Assembly: GCA_027485795.1 (NCBI GenBank)
Contig: JAIXQK010000132.1
Location: 1 to 64,000 of the forward strand
Length of the DNA: 64,000 nucleotides
Direction of reading: 5' to 3'
From: Oxalobacteraceae bacterium
GTDB taxonomy: Bacteria > Pseudomonadota > Gammaproteobacteria > Burkholderiales > Burkholderiaceae_D
A program made the translations under genes and the position numbers. Below, one piece after another: positions 37,377-45,395 of this stretch; the stretch's first letter is position 1; each line of letters opens with the position of its first letter. The notes under the pieces were generated by a model. It had not been told where the DNA came from and did not search any database. It worked only from the letters and a program-made list of their open reading frames with translations.

Positions 37377-37508
37377 TTACCCGCAGCAAGTTTGCGCCTC
37401 CGGCACCACCACCTCATAACCTGCGGCCTCCAGTAACTTGATCGCAGACAACCCGATCTTCGCACGCATCACGTCGACCAAACAGGTCACTATCAATCTG
37501 ATACGCAT
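37377..37508 (-). pseudogene. lutA (lactate utilisation Fe-S oxidoreductase) N-terminal remnant
   Basis: The frame starts ATG 37508 with AGGG seven bases upstream and reads MRIRLIVTCLVDVMRAKIGL, then SAIKLLEAAGYEVVVPEAQT and CCG before TAA at 37379-37377. This is the N-terminus of the LutA/YkgE family (CCG domain), which forms lactate dehydrogenase with LutB and LutC. In intact proteins TCCG is followed by QPAYN. Here the same frame after TAA gives PAYSAGYAS and then loses similarity. A CAG-to-TAA change plus loss of the rest is likely. Only 43 of about 240 residues remain. Confidence 0.75.
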
Positions 37509-37634
37509 TTTGCCCTAGCGAGCTTGCATTTTTTGACAACGCGAATTATCTGATGCCTCGGTCATTAATAGAACAGCGCGGGGTGATGAAATAAATTCGT
37601 TGGGGTCCAAGGATTGATCGAATAGCGGCCAAAC

Positions 37635-37664
37635 TTGAAATACCGTTTCACATTGTGATATAAA
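37635..37664 (+). promoter_or_regulatory. Promoter of the IclR-type regulator with possible operator
   Basis: TTGAAA and TATAAA are 18 bp apart. The spacer contains the small palindrome CACATTGTG (37649-37657), placed where a repressor could block the polymerase. IclR-type proteins often control their own gene. Confidence 0.5.
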
Positions 37665-37690
37665 GTAATTCGGCATTACATCAACCCACC

Positions 37691-38479
37691 ATGAAATCCG
37701 ATCCCAGCCCCGGCAGTGACAAAACCTCGATCCAGGTCATCGAGCGCATGATCACGCTGCTCGACGTCTTAGCTGACCACTCCGATCCGGTCAGCCTAAA
37801 AGACCTGTCGAGCGCTACAGGTTTACACCCCTCGACCGCCCATCGCATCCTAAATGACATGGTCGCGAAACGCTTCGTCGACCGGACCGAGCCTGGCAGC
37901 TACCGCCTCGGGATGCGATTGCTGGAGTTGGGGAATATCGTCAAAAGCCGACTCAATGTTCGTGAAGCCGCTCTGCCCTGGATGCAGGCGCTCCATCGCA
38001 AAACCCAGCAGACGGTTAACCTCTCGGTGCGCCAGGGTGACGAGATTGTTTATATCGACCGCGCGTTCTCAGAGCGATCGGGAATGCAGGTGGTGCGCGC
38101 CATTGGTGGCCGGGCTCCACTGCACCTGACCTCAACGGGCAAATTATTCTTGTCGGTGGACGACGCCAAGGCCGTGCGCGCCTACGCGACCCGCACCGGT
38201 CTTGCCGGGCATAACAAAAACTCGATTACCGATTTGGCCAAGCTGGAGCGCGAGCTATCTCTGGTCCGCGCGCGTGGCTATGCGCGTGACAATGAAGAAC
38301 TTGAACTCGGTGTGCGCTGTATGGCAGCCGGCATCCGCGACGATTCCGGGCGATTGGTTGCTGGCTTGTCGATCTCCGCCCCCGTCGATCGTCTGCAAGA
38401 CGAGTGGCTGGATGATCTGATCGCTACCGCGAGCAGCATCTCGGATGTGCTCGGATATCAGGCAATCGAGAGCGTCTGA
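37691..38479 (+). CDS. IclR-family transcriptional regulator
   Basis: This 262-residue regulator has an N-terminal winged helix: QVIERMITLLDVLADHSDPV, SLKDLSSATGLHPSTAHRIL and RFVDRTEPGSYRLGMRLLEL. The C-terminal ligand domain is GAF-like, with VYIDRAFSERSGMQVVRAIG, APLHLTSTGKLFLS, GYARDNEELELGVRCMAAGI and VAGLSISAPVDRL. The conserved Cys in the GVRCMAAGI loop is intact. It is divergent from the lutA remnant, so it may once have regulated that gene. Its present targets and ligand are unknown. A strong terminator follows. Confidence 0.9.
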   Translation: MKSDPSPGSDKTSIQVIERMITLLDVLADHSDPVSLKDLSSATGLHPSTAHRILNDMVAKRFVDRTEPGSYRLGMRLLELGNIVKSRLNVREAALPWMQALHRKTQQTVNLSVRQGDEIVYIDRAFSERSGMQVVRAIGGRAPLHLTSTGKLFLSVDDAKAVRAYATRTGLAGHNKNSITDLAKLERELSLVRARGYARDNEELELGVRCMAAGIRDDSGRLVAGLSISAPVDRLQDEWLDDLIATASSISDVLGYQAIESV

Positions 38480-38498
38480 TCCGGGCAGAAGTACTAAG

Positions 38499-38528
38499 AA
38501 AAAAGCGACCAGATGGGTCGCTTTTTTG
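38499..38528 (+). terminator. Terminator of the IclR-type gene
   Basis: AAAAAGCGACC and GGGTCGCTTTTTT pair around AGAT. The symmetric A and T runs allow use by the converging pbpG transcript as well. Confidence 0.85.
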
Positions 38529-38562
38529 TTTTACGCTGCCAATTGACAGCAATTAGCCAGAG

Positions 38563-39675
38563 TTAGCTGCGGCTTGAGCGACGTTCGGACACTACCGAAG
38601 CCCCGCGCGATTCCAGCCATTTGCGAATACGACTGGCGTCTGCCAAGCGGGCCTGCTTGCTCTTGGAGTCGAGGAAAATCATCACGAACGGACGGCCCGA
38701 CACATGAACATGCATCACGAGGCAGCGACCCGCCTCAGAGATATACCCGGTCTTCTGCAGACCGATCTCCCAATCGGAGCTCTCGATCAGGCCATTGGAG
38801 TTGCGGTATTCCAGCGTGCGACCGCCCGGATCAACCGCGTAACGGCTATCGGTTGAGTACTGACGAATCAGCGGGTGCTGGTAAGCGGCAACCACGAGTT
38901 TTGCGAGATCACGCGCGCTGGATACGTTCGAGCTGTTCAAGCCGGTGGAATCGCTGAACTGCGAGCTATCCATGCTGAGTTCTCGCGCGCGGGTGTTCAT
39001 GGCAGCAACAAAGGCACGGATACCACCCGGGTAATTACGACCCAGTGCAGCAGCGGCGCGGTTCTCCGAGCTCATCAAGGCGATATGCAGCATATTCGCG
39101 CGCGAGAGCTGTGCGCCAACGCGTAGACGCGAGTGGGTAAATTTCTCGCGGTCGACATCCTCTTCGGTCACGGTCAACAGCTCATCCAGATCTTGCCCTG
39201 CTTCGACCACCACCAGACTCGTCATCAGCTTAGTGATCGAGGCAATCGGCAAAGGGATGGTCGCGTTTTTCTCGAACAAGACTTCATTGGTGGTTTGATC
39301 CATCACCAGCGCGACGTTTGAACTTAGCGCCAAGGGATCCGGCGTTAGGTTGAGCCCGGCAAGGTCACCCGCAGTCAGTACTGGCGGCACCCCTGCCAGC
39401 GCGGAGGCAAACGCGACTTTTTGATAACCACCTCTGCGCTTGCCACCGAGCTTCTGCACGCCGCCGCCGTCCAGCGCCAGCTGACGTCTACGATGCTCGC
39501 GGGCCTCTCGGGTTTCTCGGGGATTACGCTTGGCATTGGCACCACGTGCCTGCACCACTTTCTTTTTGGCCTCGGCATTCGGGGGCCGCTTCGGGGATGA
39601 AGCCGCATGAGACACAGGCAGCGCGACTGCCGCAACCAGCGTCAACAGCAGCACTTTTAGCGAAAAAACACGCAT
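38563..39675 (-). CDS. pbpG: D-alanyl-D-alanine endopeptidase (PBP7-type)
   Basis: This periplasmic low-molecular-weight penicillin-binding protein cuts peptide cross-links in murein. The 370 residues begin with a signal peptide (VLLLTLVAAVALPVSHA) and a Lys/Arg-rich linker of about 85 residues. The catalytic domain has the three motifs: SITK (ASITKLMTSLVVVEAG), SEN (LMSSENRAAAALG) and KTG (GLQKTGYISEAGRCLVMHV). The nearby NYPGGIRAFVAAMN text is typical of this group. There is no C-terminal amphipathic anchor as in PBP5. It stands as a single gene. Confidence 0.93.
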   Translation of the reverse strand: MRVFSLKVLLLTLVAAVALPVSHAASSPKRPPNAEAKKKVVQARGANAKRNPRETREAREHRRRQLALDGGGVQKLGGKRRGGYQKVAFASALAGVPPVLTAGDLAGLNLTPDPLALSSNVALVMDQTTNEVLFEKNATIPLPIASITKLMTSLVVVEAGQDLDELLTVTEEDVDREKFTHSRLRVGAQLSRANMLHIALMSSENRAAAALGRNYPGGIRAFVAAMNTRARELSMDSSQFSDSTGLNSSNVSSARDLAKLVVAAYQHPLIRQYSTDSRYAVDPGGRTLEYRNSNGLIESSDWEIGLQKTGYISEAGRCLVMHVHVSGRPFVMIFLDSKSKQARLADASRIRKWLESRGASVVSERRSSRS

Positions 39676-39817
39676 TTCTAACCCCGATTTGGTACGAAAA
39701 GAGGCTTGCAGTTTAGCAAATTCGTAAAAATAGGCAAGTAAATTAGGGGCTTATAAGCGCTAATTAAACGGCTTTATTACGCCCTATTACACCTAAAGGA
39801 TTTTAGCCGCGAAAGTG

Positions 39818-40513
39818 TCAGTCCATAAAAGTAGCAAATTCAGCAACGGTTGCGCGCTCGGTCATCAGACTATTTTCGGCCTTGGCCGGATCGGCGTAAC
39901 CGAGCGCCATTCCGCACACCACCTGCTGCTCGGCCGGGATCGCCAAGGTTTCGCTGATCAGCCGATGAAACTGCGTGAATGCTGCCTGCGGACAGGTATC
40001 AAGCCCGCGGGCGCGGGCTGCGATCATCAGCGTTTGCAAGAACATGCCGTAATCCAGCCAGGAGCCCTGATCCATCACGCGGTCGATGGTGAAAATAAGG
40101 CCGACCGGCGCATCAAAGAAAGCAAAGTTACGCGCGTGCTGGGCCTGCATACCCGATTTATTGTCACGCGTTAGGCCCAGCAGGGCGTATAAATCCCAAC
40201 CCACCTTTCGGCGGCGCTCGATATAAGGCGACACCCACTGTCTGGGGTAATACGGATATTCCTCGGTGTGCGCGGCATTCTGCGTTGGGTCGAGATAGGC
40301 CTCAACAATGTTTTGCGCGAGCCGATCACGCGCTGCCCCCGTCACTACGTACACGCGCCATGGTTGTGTATTCGAGCCTGAAGGCGCACGTGCTGCGACC
40401 TCCAGGATGGCCTCGATATCTTCTTGCGCTACCGGTGTCGGCAAAAAAGCGCGAATCGAATGACGCGAACGAATCACTTCGTCGACAGTTTTTTGGGTAG
40501 ATGTCTGAATCAT
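39818..40513 (-). CDS. Nitroreductase-family FMN oxidoreductase
   Basis: This cytoplasmic FMN enzyme likely reduces nitro or quinone compounds with NAD(P)H. From ATG 40513 it has 231 residues: VDEVIRSRHSIRAFLPTPVA, the FMN phosphate-binding RSRHSIRAF, and AARAPSGSNTQPWRVYVVTG. ARGLDTCPQAAFTQFHRLIS and QQVVCGMALGYADP complete the pattern. The frame extends 25 codons upstream, but the conserved sequence starts after ATG 40513. It is a single gene. Substrate is not known. Confidence 0.88.
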   Translation of the reverse strand: MIQTSTQKTVDEVIRSRHSIRAFLPTPVAQEDIEAILEVAARAPSGSNTQPWRVYVVTGAARDRLAQNIVEAYLDPTQNAAHTEEYPYYPRQWVSPYIERRRKVGWDLYALLGLTRDNKSGMQAQHARNFAFFDAPVGLIFTIDRVMDQGSWLDYGMFLQTLMIAARARGLDTCPQAAFTQFHRLISETLAIPAEQQVVCGMALGYADPAKAENSLMTERATVAEFATFMD

Positions 40514-40635
40514 GGTTATTCGCTTGGTAGTTTGCGCATTCAGAAACGACGAGATTGCCATCGCGTCGGTGGGCGATTTCGACAGCATCCAACATAAACT
40601 CGAACGCTATCAATTTAGAGTAAAAATTCAGGTAA

Positions 40636-40652
40636 GCCATTATTGTAATGGC
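40636..40652 (-). terminator. Hairpin after the HDAC-like gene
   Basis: GCCATTA and TAATGGC form a perfect 7-bp stem with a three-base loop right after the stop codon. A T-rich stretch appears about ten bases later, so it is a possible terminator. Confidence 0.45.
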
Positions 40653-40653
40653 A

Positions 40654-41571
40654 TCACTCCATTAAGCTTGCGGGCTGCGCAATCAGGTATTCGCTTGCGA
40701 TGCGCAGTGTTTGTAAATGAATCGCCACCGTTTCATCGATGCTGTGCCCATAACCACCAGCCATAGCAATCGCCGTTGGCAAGCCACGCGCTTTAGCTGC
40801 ATCGAGTACCGCGCGGTCACGCTGGGCTAATCCATCCATCGTCAGCGCCAGCCGACCCAGACGGTCACCTTCATACGGATCAGCACCCGCCAAATAGATA
40901 ATCAATTGTGGATCAAAGCGTGCAAACAGCATTTCTAGCGCAAGGTCCAGCTGCGCAAGGTAGTGCAGATCATCAGTACCATCAGGTAGCGCGATATCCA
41001 GATCACTACGGGCCTTGGCGAAGGGGTAGTTATTTTCCCCGTGCATAGACAGCGTGAAGATCGCATCGTCATTGGCAAGTATCGACGCCGTACCATCTCC
41101 CTGATGCACGTCAAGGTCTACGATGGCGACGCGCGTAACGCGTCGCTCGGCCTGCATCAAACGTGCCGCGATGGCGGCATCATTGAATACACAAAACCCT
41201 TGCCCAAAGTCGGCGTGTGCGTGATGCGTACCGCCCGCTAGATTCACAGAAACGCCATGCTGCAATGCTGAGCGGCATGCCGCAATGGTGGCGCCGGACG
41301 AACGGCGCGACCGCTCGACCATCGCCTCGGACCAAGGAAAGCCGATGGCGCGTTGCTCATCAGATGACAAGGCACCGCTGGTGACTCGGTGGATGTAATG
41401 CGGATGATGCGCAAGCGCGAGTACACCATCACTGGTGCTAGGCGCTTCATGACATTGAAGCGTAGGTATCTGGGCGACTGCCAAATCGCGCAACATGCGG
41501 TACTTGGCCATCGGGAAGCGATGTCCCGCGGGCAGTGGCAGCACAAAGCAGTCGCTGTAATACGCATCCAC
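40654..41571 (-). CDS. Histone deacetylase-superfamily (AcuC-like) amidohydrolase
   Basis: This zinc deacetylase acts on acetylated lysine or polyamine-like substrates. From GTG 41571 with GGAGATGG upstream it has 305 residues starting VDAYYSDCFVLPLPAGHRFP. The active site is clear: GGTHHAHADFGQGFCVFND (paired His), then VDLDVHQGDGTA (zinc Asp and His), SMHGENNYPF and the second zinc Asp in GADPYEGDRLG. AMAGGYGHSI provides the usual Gly-Gly-Tyr. An acetylation role with Acs is possible but the genes are far apart; substrate is unproven. Confidence 0.9.
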   Translation of the reverse strand: MDAYYSDCFVLPLPAGHRFPMAKYRMLRDLAVAQIPTLQCHEAPSTSDGVLALAHHPHYIHRVTSGALSSDEQRAIGFPWSEAMVERSRRSSGATIAACRSALQHGVSVNLAGGTHHAHADFGQGFCVFNDAAIAARLMQAERRVTRVAIVDLDVHQGDGTASILANDDAIFTLSMHGENNYPFAKARSDLDIALPDGTDDLHYLAQLDLALEMLFARFDPQLIIYLAGADPYEGDRLGRLALTMDGLAQRDRAVLDAAKARGLPTAIAMAGGYGHSIDETVAIHLQTLRIASEYLIAQPASLME

Positions 41572-41701
41572 GTGATGCCATCTCCAAAAAAGGTAATGCA
41601 AAACCTCTAAACAATGCGCATCGCCCTACAAGGGCTACCAAAGCTGTAGGCGATGTTTAACTTATCGATGTTTTATTCAGCGATGTTTCAGTAAGCGGCG
41701 T

Positions 41702-42502
41702 TCAGTCGACGACGTAATTCTGGTGAAGCGCCTCAAGCCCCTCCAGCATACGCACATACGCAAGCTCGACAGACTCTGGATCGCCCTTGACGCCAAGTTC
41801 GATATGGCGCCGCTTGCCGTTCTCCGCCACACTCGGCAAGCTGAATACCTTCACACTCGCGAACTCAAGTTCGATCGCTTCCATCAAGGGGGTTAGCGCT
41901 GACTCGATACCATCGATCACAATCACTGCTTTCTCGAGATGCTTTACGGCGTGAAACAGATGCGAATGATGGGTATCGAGTGCCCACTTCATCATGGGTT
42001 CGGCCATCACCGGAAACCCAGGCACGAAGTAGTGCTTACCACCATTCGTACCTTGTAATGAGAACCCGGGAATCCTGTTGAATGCGTTCGGGATAATCTC
42101 TGCACCAGAAGGAAACTCACCCATCTTGAGCCGGTGCTGGTTTTCTACGGAGTGGAGATCGGCTTTTATAGGATCCTTCTCCGCCATCTCGACAATGCGC
42201 TGCTGTATCAGCGCTTTGGCCTCGGCGTGCAGCTGCAAAGGCGCGCCGATAGCGTCCGCCGCGCACTGACGGGTGTGATCATCCGGTGTCGCACCAATGC
42301 CACCGCAGCAGAACACAATATCATCCGTGGCCAGCGTACGCCGCAAGGTCGCGGTGATGCGCTGCGGATCATCGCCAATGTATTCCGCCCACTCGAGCGA
42401 TAGGCCACGCTCGCCGAGCAACTCAATCATCTTTGCCAGATGCTTGTCGCTGCGACGGCCGGAAAGAATTTCATCGCCAATGATGATGATGCCAAATGCC
42501 AT
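41702..42502 (-). CDS. CinA/MoaB-like molybdopterin-binding domain protein
   Basis: This 266-residue protein begins AFGIIIIGDEILSGRRSDKH, matching the CinA N-terminal (MoCF-fold) domain. FCCGGIGATPDDHTRQCAAD is the corresponding substrate loop. It continues LKMGEFPSGAEIIPNAFNRI and GGKHYFVPGFPVMAEPMMKW. It lacks the C-terminal CinA nicotinamide deamidase domain. Members of the stand-alone family are pyrophosphatases or of unknown role. A motif near the end (KRRHIELGVKGDPESVELA) seems specific to this subfamily. It is a single gene. Confidence 0.82.
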   Translation of the reverse strand: MAFGIIIIGDEILSGRRSDKHLAKMIELLGERGLSLEWAEYIGDDPQRITATLRRTLATDDIVFCCGGIGATPDDHTRQCAADAIGAPLQLHAEAKALIQQRIVEMAEKDPIKADLHSVENQHRLKMGEFPSGAEIIPNAFNRIPGFSLQGTNGGKHYFVPGFPVMAEPMMKWALDTHHSHLFHAVKHLEKAVIVIDGIESALTPLMEAIELEFASVKVFSLPSVAENGKRRHIELGVKGDPESVELAYVRMLEGLEALHQNYVVD

Positions 42503-42618
42503 GATGAGTCATTTCTAGAAAGAGATTGTTTAGGTGGATCCAGACTACTGCCTGATCGAATTATAGGAGTACTCGGCTGATAGAATGCGGCTCACGTAAA
42601 CCAACAAAGGAGATCAGC

Positions 42619-42975
42619 ATGTCCATGACCATGACATCAAGCGGACTGCAATATGAAGATTTAGTCGTCGGCGAGGGTGACGAGGCAACTGCTGGTCACT
42701 ATGTCAGCGTGCACTACACCGGATGGCTGCAGCAGCCCGATGGCAGCGAGGGCGAAAAATTTGATTCAAGCGTCGACCGTGATGAGCCTTTCGAGTTTTC
42801 ATTGGGTGCTGGCCATGTGATTCAAGGTTGGGATCAAGGCGTGCAAGGCATGAAGGTCGGCGGCAAGCGTCGCTTGGTGATCCCCTCCTCGCTCGGCTAC
42901 GGCCCTCAGGGCGCCGGTGGCGTAATTCCGCCGCATGCCACACTGATATTTGATGTCGAGTTACTCGGCGTCTGA
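42619..42975 (+). CDS. FKBP-type peptidyl-prolyl isomerase
   Basis: This 118-residue single-domain FKBP catalyses proline cis-trans isomerisation. The sequence shows [53 protein letters not shown] and [14 protein letters not shown], then [16 protein letters not shown]. No signal peptide is present, so it is cytoplasmic. A strong site AAGGAG lies about 7 nt before the ATG at 42619. It is a single gene. Confidence 0.95.
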   Translation: MSMTMTSSGLQYEDLVVGEGDEATAGHYVSVHYTGWLQQPDGSEGEKFDSSVDRDEPFEFSLGAGHVIQGWDQGVQGMKVGGKRRLVIPSSLGYGPQGAGGVIPPHATLIFDVELLGV

Positions 42976-43060
42976 TCGCAATCGATCGTCAAGCCGCAGA
43001 GCGCGCCGTGCTACTACCTCAAGCAGTCAGCGGCGTGCTGCAGTACTGATTAACTGTCGA

Positions 43061-43372
43061 TCAAGATGACATGAACCCGGTAGGGGCCACGGCCGCAGGC
43101 ACGTGCTCGGCTGAGATAACCCGGTCGAGGGTTTGCGACGTGCGCTCGGCCTGCTGACAAAAGCGTCCGACCAAGTCACTGCAAAGATCCAGATGTGGGC
43201 CGGGAACATGCTGGGCTAGATACTGCTGCACCTGCTGATTTTCAGCGTCGGGAACATGCTGGGCTAGATACTGCTGCACCTGCTGATTTTCAGCGTCGGC
43301 AACCTGCTGAGGTCGCCCCTGCACCTGCCGGATGCGCTGGAAAATCGCGTTACGCGCGGCCGATGTGTCCAT
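43061..43372 (-). pseudogene. lutC-like (LUD domain) N-terminal remnant
   Basis: The frame starts ATG 43372 with AAGGGG upstream and reads MDTSAARNAIFQRIRQVQGR, then a duplicated segment, then HLDLCSDLVGRFCQQAERTS and ISAEHVPAAVAPTGF before the stop at 43061. The order RxAIxxRIRxxxGR, YLAxHxxGP, DLVxRF, and VPAAVA fits the N-terminus of LutC/YkgG proteins. Intact LutC is over 200 residues; here the catalytic-type C-terminal LUD part is missing. The internal tandem duplication of DAENQQVQQYLAQHVP supports relaxed constraint. With the lutA remnant it suggests a decayed lutABC locus. Confidence 0.6.
43202..43297. repeat. 48-bp perfect tandem duplication in the lutC remnant
   Basis: Two adjacent copies (43202-43249 and 43250-43297) are identical over 48 bp and keep the frame, repeating 16 residues. 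Confidence 0.9.
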
Positions 43373-43632
43373 GATGCCCCTTCTACCGAGCGGGCGATTT
43401 TCATAAATAATTCAACGGGTATTCGCGGCTGTTGCGCCGGAATGCGGACTGAATGTCGACTCAATGACACCGGAATAGCGACTAGATAAGCACCTAAGCA
43501 GCGCCCGATATACTCGACTTAGAGTATTAGCATATTCAGAAAACATCTAAGCCCGGTTTGTGGGCTGAGCTTACTTGCCTTAAAATACAAGGCTTTGCGA
43601 CTTGCGCTCGACGAACTGATAGGACGCGCCTC

Positions 43633-43956
43633 ATGACCCACGTTGTAACCGAATCCTGCATCCGCTGCCGCTACACGGATTGTGTCGATGTCTGCCCGGT
43701 GGACTGCTTCCGGGAAGGCCCGAACTTCCTGACGATTGAGCCTGATGAGTGTATCGACTGCGCCGTCTGTGTCGCCGAATGCCCTGTGAACGCAATTTAT
43801 GCGGAAGAAGACGTGCCGGCCGATCAACAGCAGTTCATTAAATTGAACGTTGAATTGGCCCGTAAATGGCCCTCAATCACCAAATCCAAAAGCGCACTGG
43901 CTGACGCGGACGATTGGAAAGACGTCAAAGAAAAGCTCCAGTACCTCGAGCGCTGA
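43633..43956 (+). CDS. fdxA: FdxA-type seven-iron ferredoxin
   Basis: This small cytoplasmic electron carrier has 107 residues beginning [20 protein letters not shown]. The first Cys set ([14 protein letters not shown]) has the spacing of a [3Fe-4S]/[4Fe-4S] ferredoxin. The second is [12 protein letters not shown]. The C-terminal tail ([18 protein letters not shown]) is typical of FdxA. The start ATG 43633 lies inside a longer frame beginning at 43558; the conserved sequence starts at this Met. The reductase gene 83 bp downstream is its likely partner. Confidence 0.95.
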   Translation: MTHVVTESCIRCRYTDCVDVCPVDCFREGPNFLTIEPDECIDCAVCVAECPVNAIYAEEDVPADQQQFIKLNVELARKWPSITKSKSALADADDWKDVKEKLQYLER

Positions 43957-44038
43957 ACTGTTCAACCTAAACGCGCCTGCTCTGCGCAGGCGCTCAGCAC
44001 CCGGACCCGTGCCGGTCCGCCAGTGACTTTTGATCCTC

Positions 44039-45094
44039 ATGAATACTTCTGTCCACGCCCCTATTGAAACCGATGCCGTGATCGTCGGCGCTGGTCCGGT
44101 TGGTCTGTTTCAAGTTTTTGAACTCGGCCTGTTGGAAATTAAAGCGCATGTGATTGACTCGCTGACCGCCGTCGGTGGCCAGTGCGTCGAACTGTACCCA
44201 GACAAACCGATCTATGACATCCCGGCGGTCCCGATCTGTACCGGTCAGGAACTGACCGATAGCCTGTTGAAACAGATCGCACCGTTTGGTGCCGAATTCC
44301 ATCTCGGGCAGGAAGTCACGCTGGTTCAAAAGCGTGAAGATGGTCGTTTTGATCTCGAGACTTCCACCGGCACGAAGTTCATCACCAAGACGATTTTCAT
44401 CGCTGCCGGCGTTGGCTCATTTCAGCCTCGCACCATCAAGGTGGATGGCATCGACAAATTCGAGAACAAACAACTGTTTTACAGGGTCAAGGACCCAGCA
44501 CGTTTCGAAGGCCGCAATATCGTGATCTGTGGCGGCGGTGATTCCGCGCTCGACTGGGCGCTCAACCTGCATGGCAAGGCCGAGTCCGTCATCATGGTTC
44601 ATCGCCGTGAGGAATTCCGTGCTGCGCCTGCCTCGGTCGCAAAAATGCGGGACCTTTGCGAGCAATTCGAAATGCAGCTTCTCATTGGCCAAGTCACCGG
44701 CTTCGAAGAAGCTAACGACACCCTCACCGAGATCAAGGTCACCGGAGCAGATGGCGTCACCCGCCGCTTACCGCTGGATGATTTGCTAGTGTTCTTCGGC
44801 CTGTCGCCCAAGCTCGGTCCGATCGCCGAATGGGGTCTTGATATCGAGCGCAAGCAGTTGGTGGTCGACACCGAGAAGTTTGAAACCAATGTGCCTGGCA
44901 TTTTTGCGGTCGGCGATATCAACACCTACCCCGGCAAAAAGAAACTCATCCTGTCGGGCTTCCACGAAGCTGCATTAGCCGCTTTCGGTGCCGCGCCGTA
45001 TATTTTCCCGGACAAGAAAATCCACATGCAGTACACCACCACCTCACCGAAGCTGCACAAGGTGCTGGGCGTGGAGTCGCCGGTGTTTGACTGA
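44039..45094 (+). CDS. Thioredoxin-reductase-like ferredoxin--NADP(+) reductase
   Basis: This flavoprotein transfers electrons between NADPH and ferredoxin. From ATG 44039 it has 351 residues. The FAD site [20 protein letters not shown] opens it. NADP binding is [17 protein letters not shown] with [14 protein letters not shown]. The second FAD motif is [20 protein letters not shown]. The thioredoxin-reductase CxxC pair is absent, as expected for this FNR group. [20 protein letters not shown] marks the family. It follows fdxA and both likely form an operon. A hairpin terminator follows its stop. Confidence 0.92.
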   Translation: MNTSVHAPIETDAVIVGAGPVGLFQVFELGLLEIKAHVIDSLTAVGGQCVELYPDKPIYDIPAVPICTGQELTDSLLKQIAPFGAEFHLGQEVTLVQKREDGRFDLETSTGTKFITKTIFIAAGVGSFQPRTIKVDGIDKFENKQLFYRVKDPARFEGRNIVICGGGDSALDWALNLHGKAESVIMVHRREEFRAAPASVAKMRDLCEQFEMQLLIGQVTGFEEANDTLTEIKVTGADGVTRRLPLDDLLVFFGLSPKLGPIAEWGLDIERKQLVVDTEKFETNVPGIFAVGDINTYPGKKKLILSGFHEAALAAFGAAPYIFPDKKIHMQYTTTSPKLHKVLGVESPVFD

Positions 45095-45117
45095 AGATAG
45101 ATCAGCGAATTAACGAC

Positions 45118-45144
45118 AAGGCACCTACGGGTGCCTTGTTTTCT
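45118..45144 (+). terminator. Terminator of the ferredoxin reductase gene
   Basis: AAGGCACC and GGTGCCTT form an 8-bp stem with a four-base loop, followed by GTTTTCTTC. Confidence 0.75.
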
Positions 45145-45260
45145 TCTGCTGTTAAACAAAGTGCTGGATTGGGTTGTCACTACCAACTTCAGAACAGGAA
45201 ATTCATGGATCCCTTAGTTCATCTAATTTGGTGTTAAAGCATTTGGCCAGGCGAGATGAC

Positions 45261-45395
45261 CTAATGACAGTTTTCATTAGCCTCAACCGCAGAATCGCTC
45301 TGGGGCTGCTTGGCGAACAACCACCAAGCTCCTAAAGCAAGTGCTGACACAATCAATGCCGACCCGAGCAGGATCCAAGTCCGTTTTCTTTTCAT
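45261..45395 (-). CDS. 44-residue single-pass membrane peptide, translationally coupled
   Basis: Reading the minus strand from ATG 45395 gives MKRKRTWILLGSALIVSALA, then LGAWWLFAKQPQSDSAVEAN and ENCH, ending at TAG 45263-45261. A Lys/Arg start, one hydrophobic helix of about 20 residues and a polar tail ending in Cys-His are visible. The start overlaps the stop of the PepSY gene as ATGA, a clear sign of coupled translation. It is the last gene of a receptor-PepSY cassette, so a role in assembly or metal handling in that system is plausible but unproven. The family is not recognised. Confidence 0.65.
   Translation of the reverse strand: MKRKRTWILLGSALIVSALALGAWWLFAKQPQSDSAVEANENCH

Noticed and set aside
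37178..37441. Forward frame over the dgkA start and lutA remnant
   Set aside because: Antisense to dgkA, low-complexity end, no ribosome site.
42976..43060. Possible promoter or small RNA between FKBP and the lutC remnant
   Set aside because: No hairpin with U tract and no -10/-35 pair could be identified.
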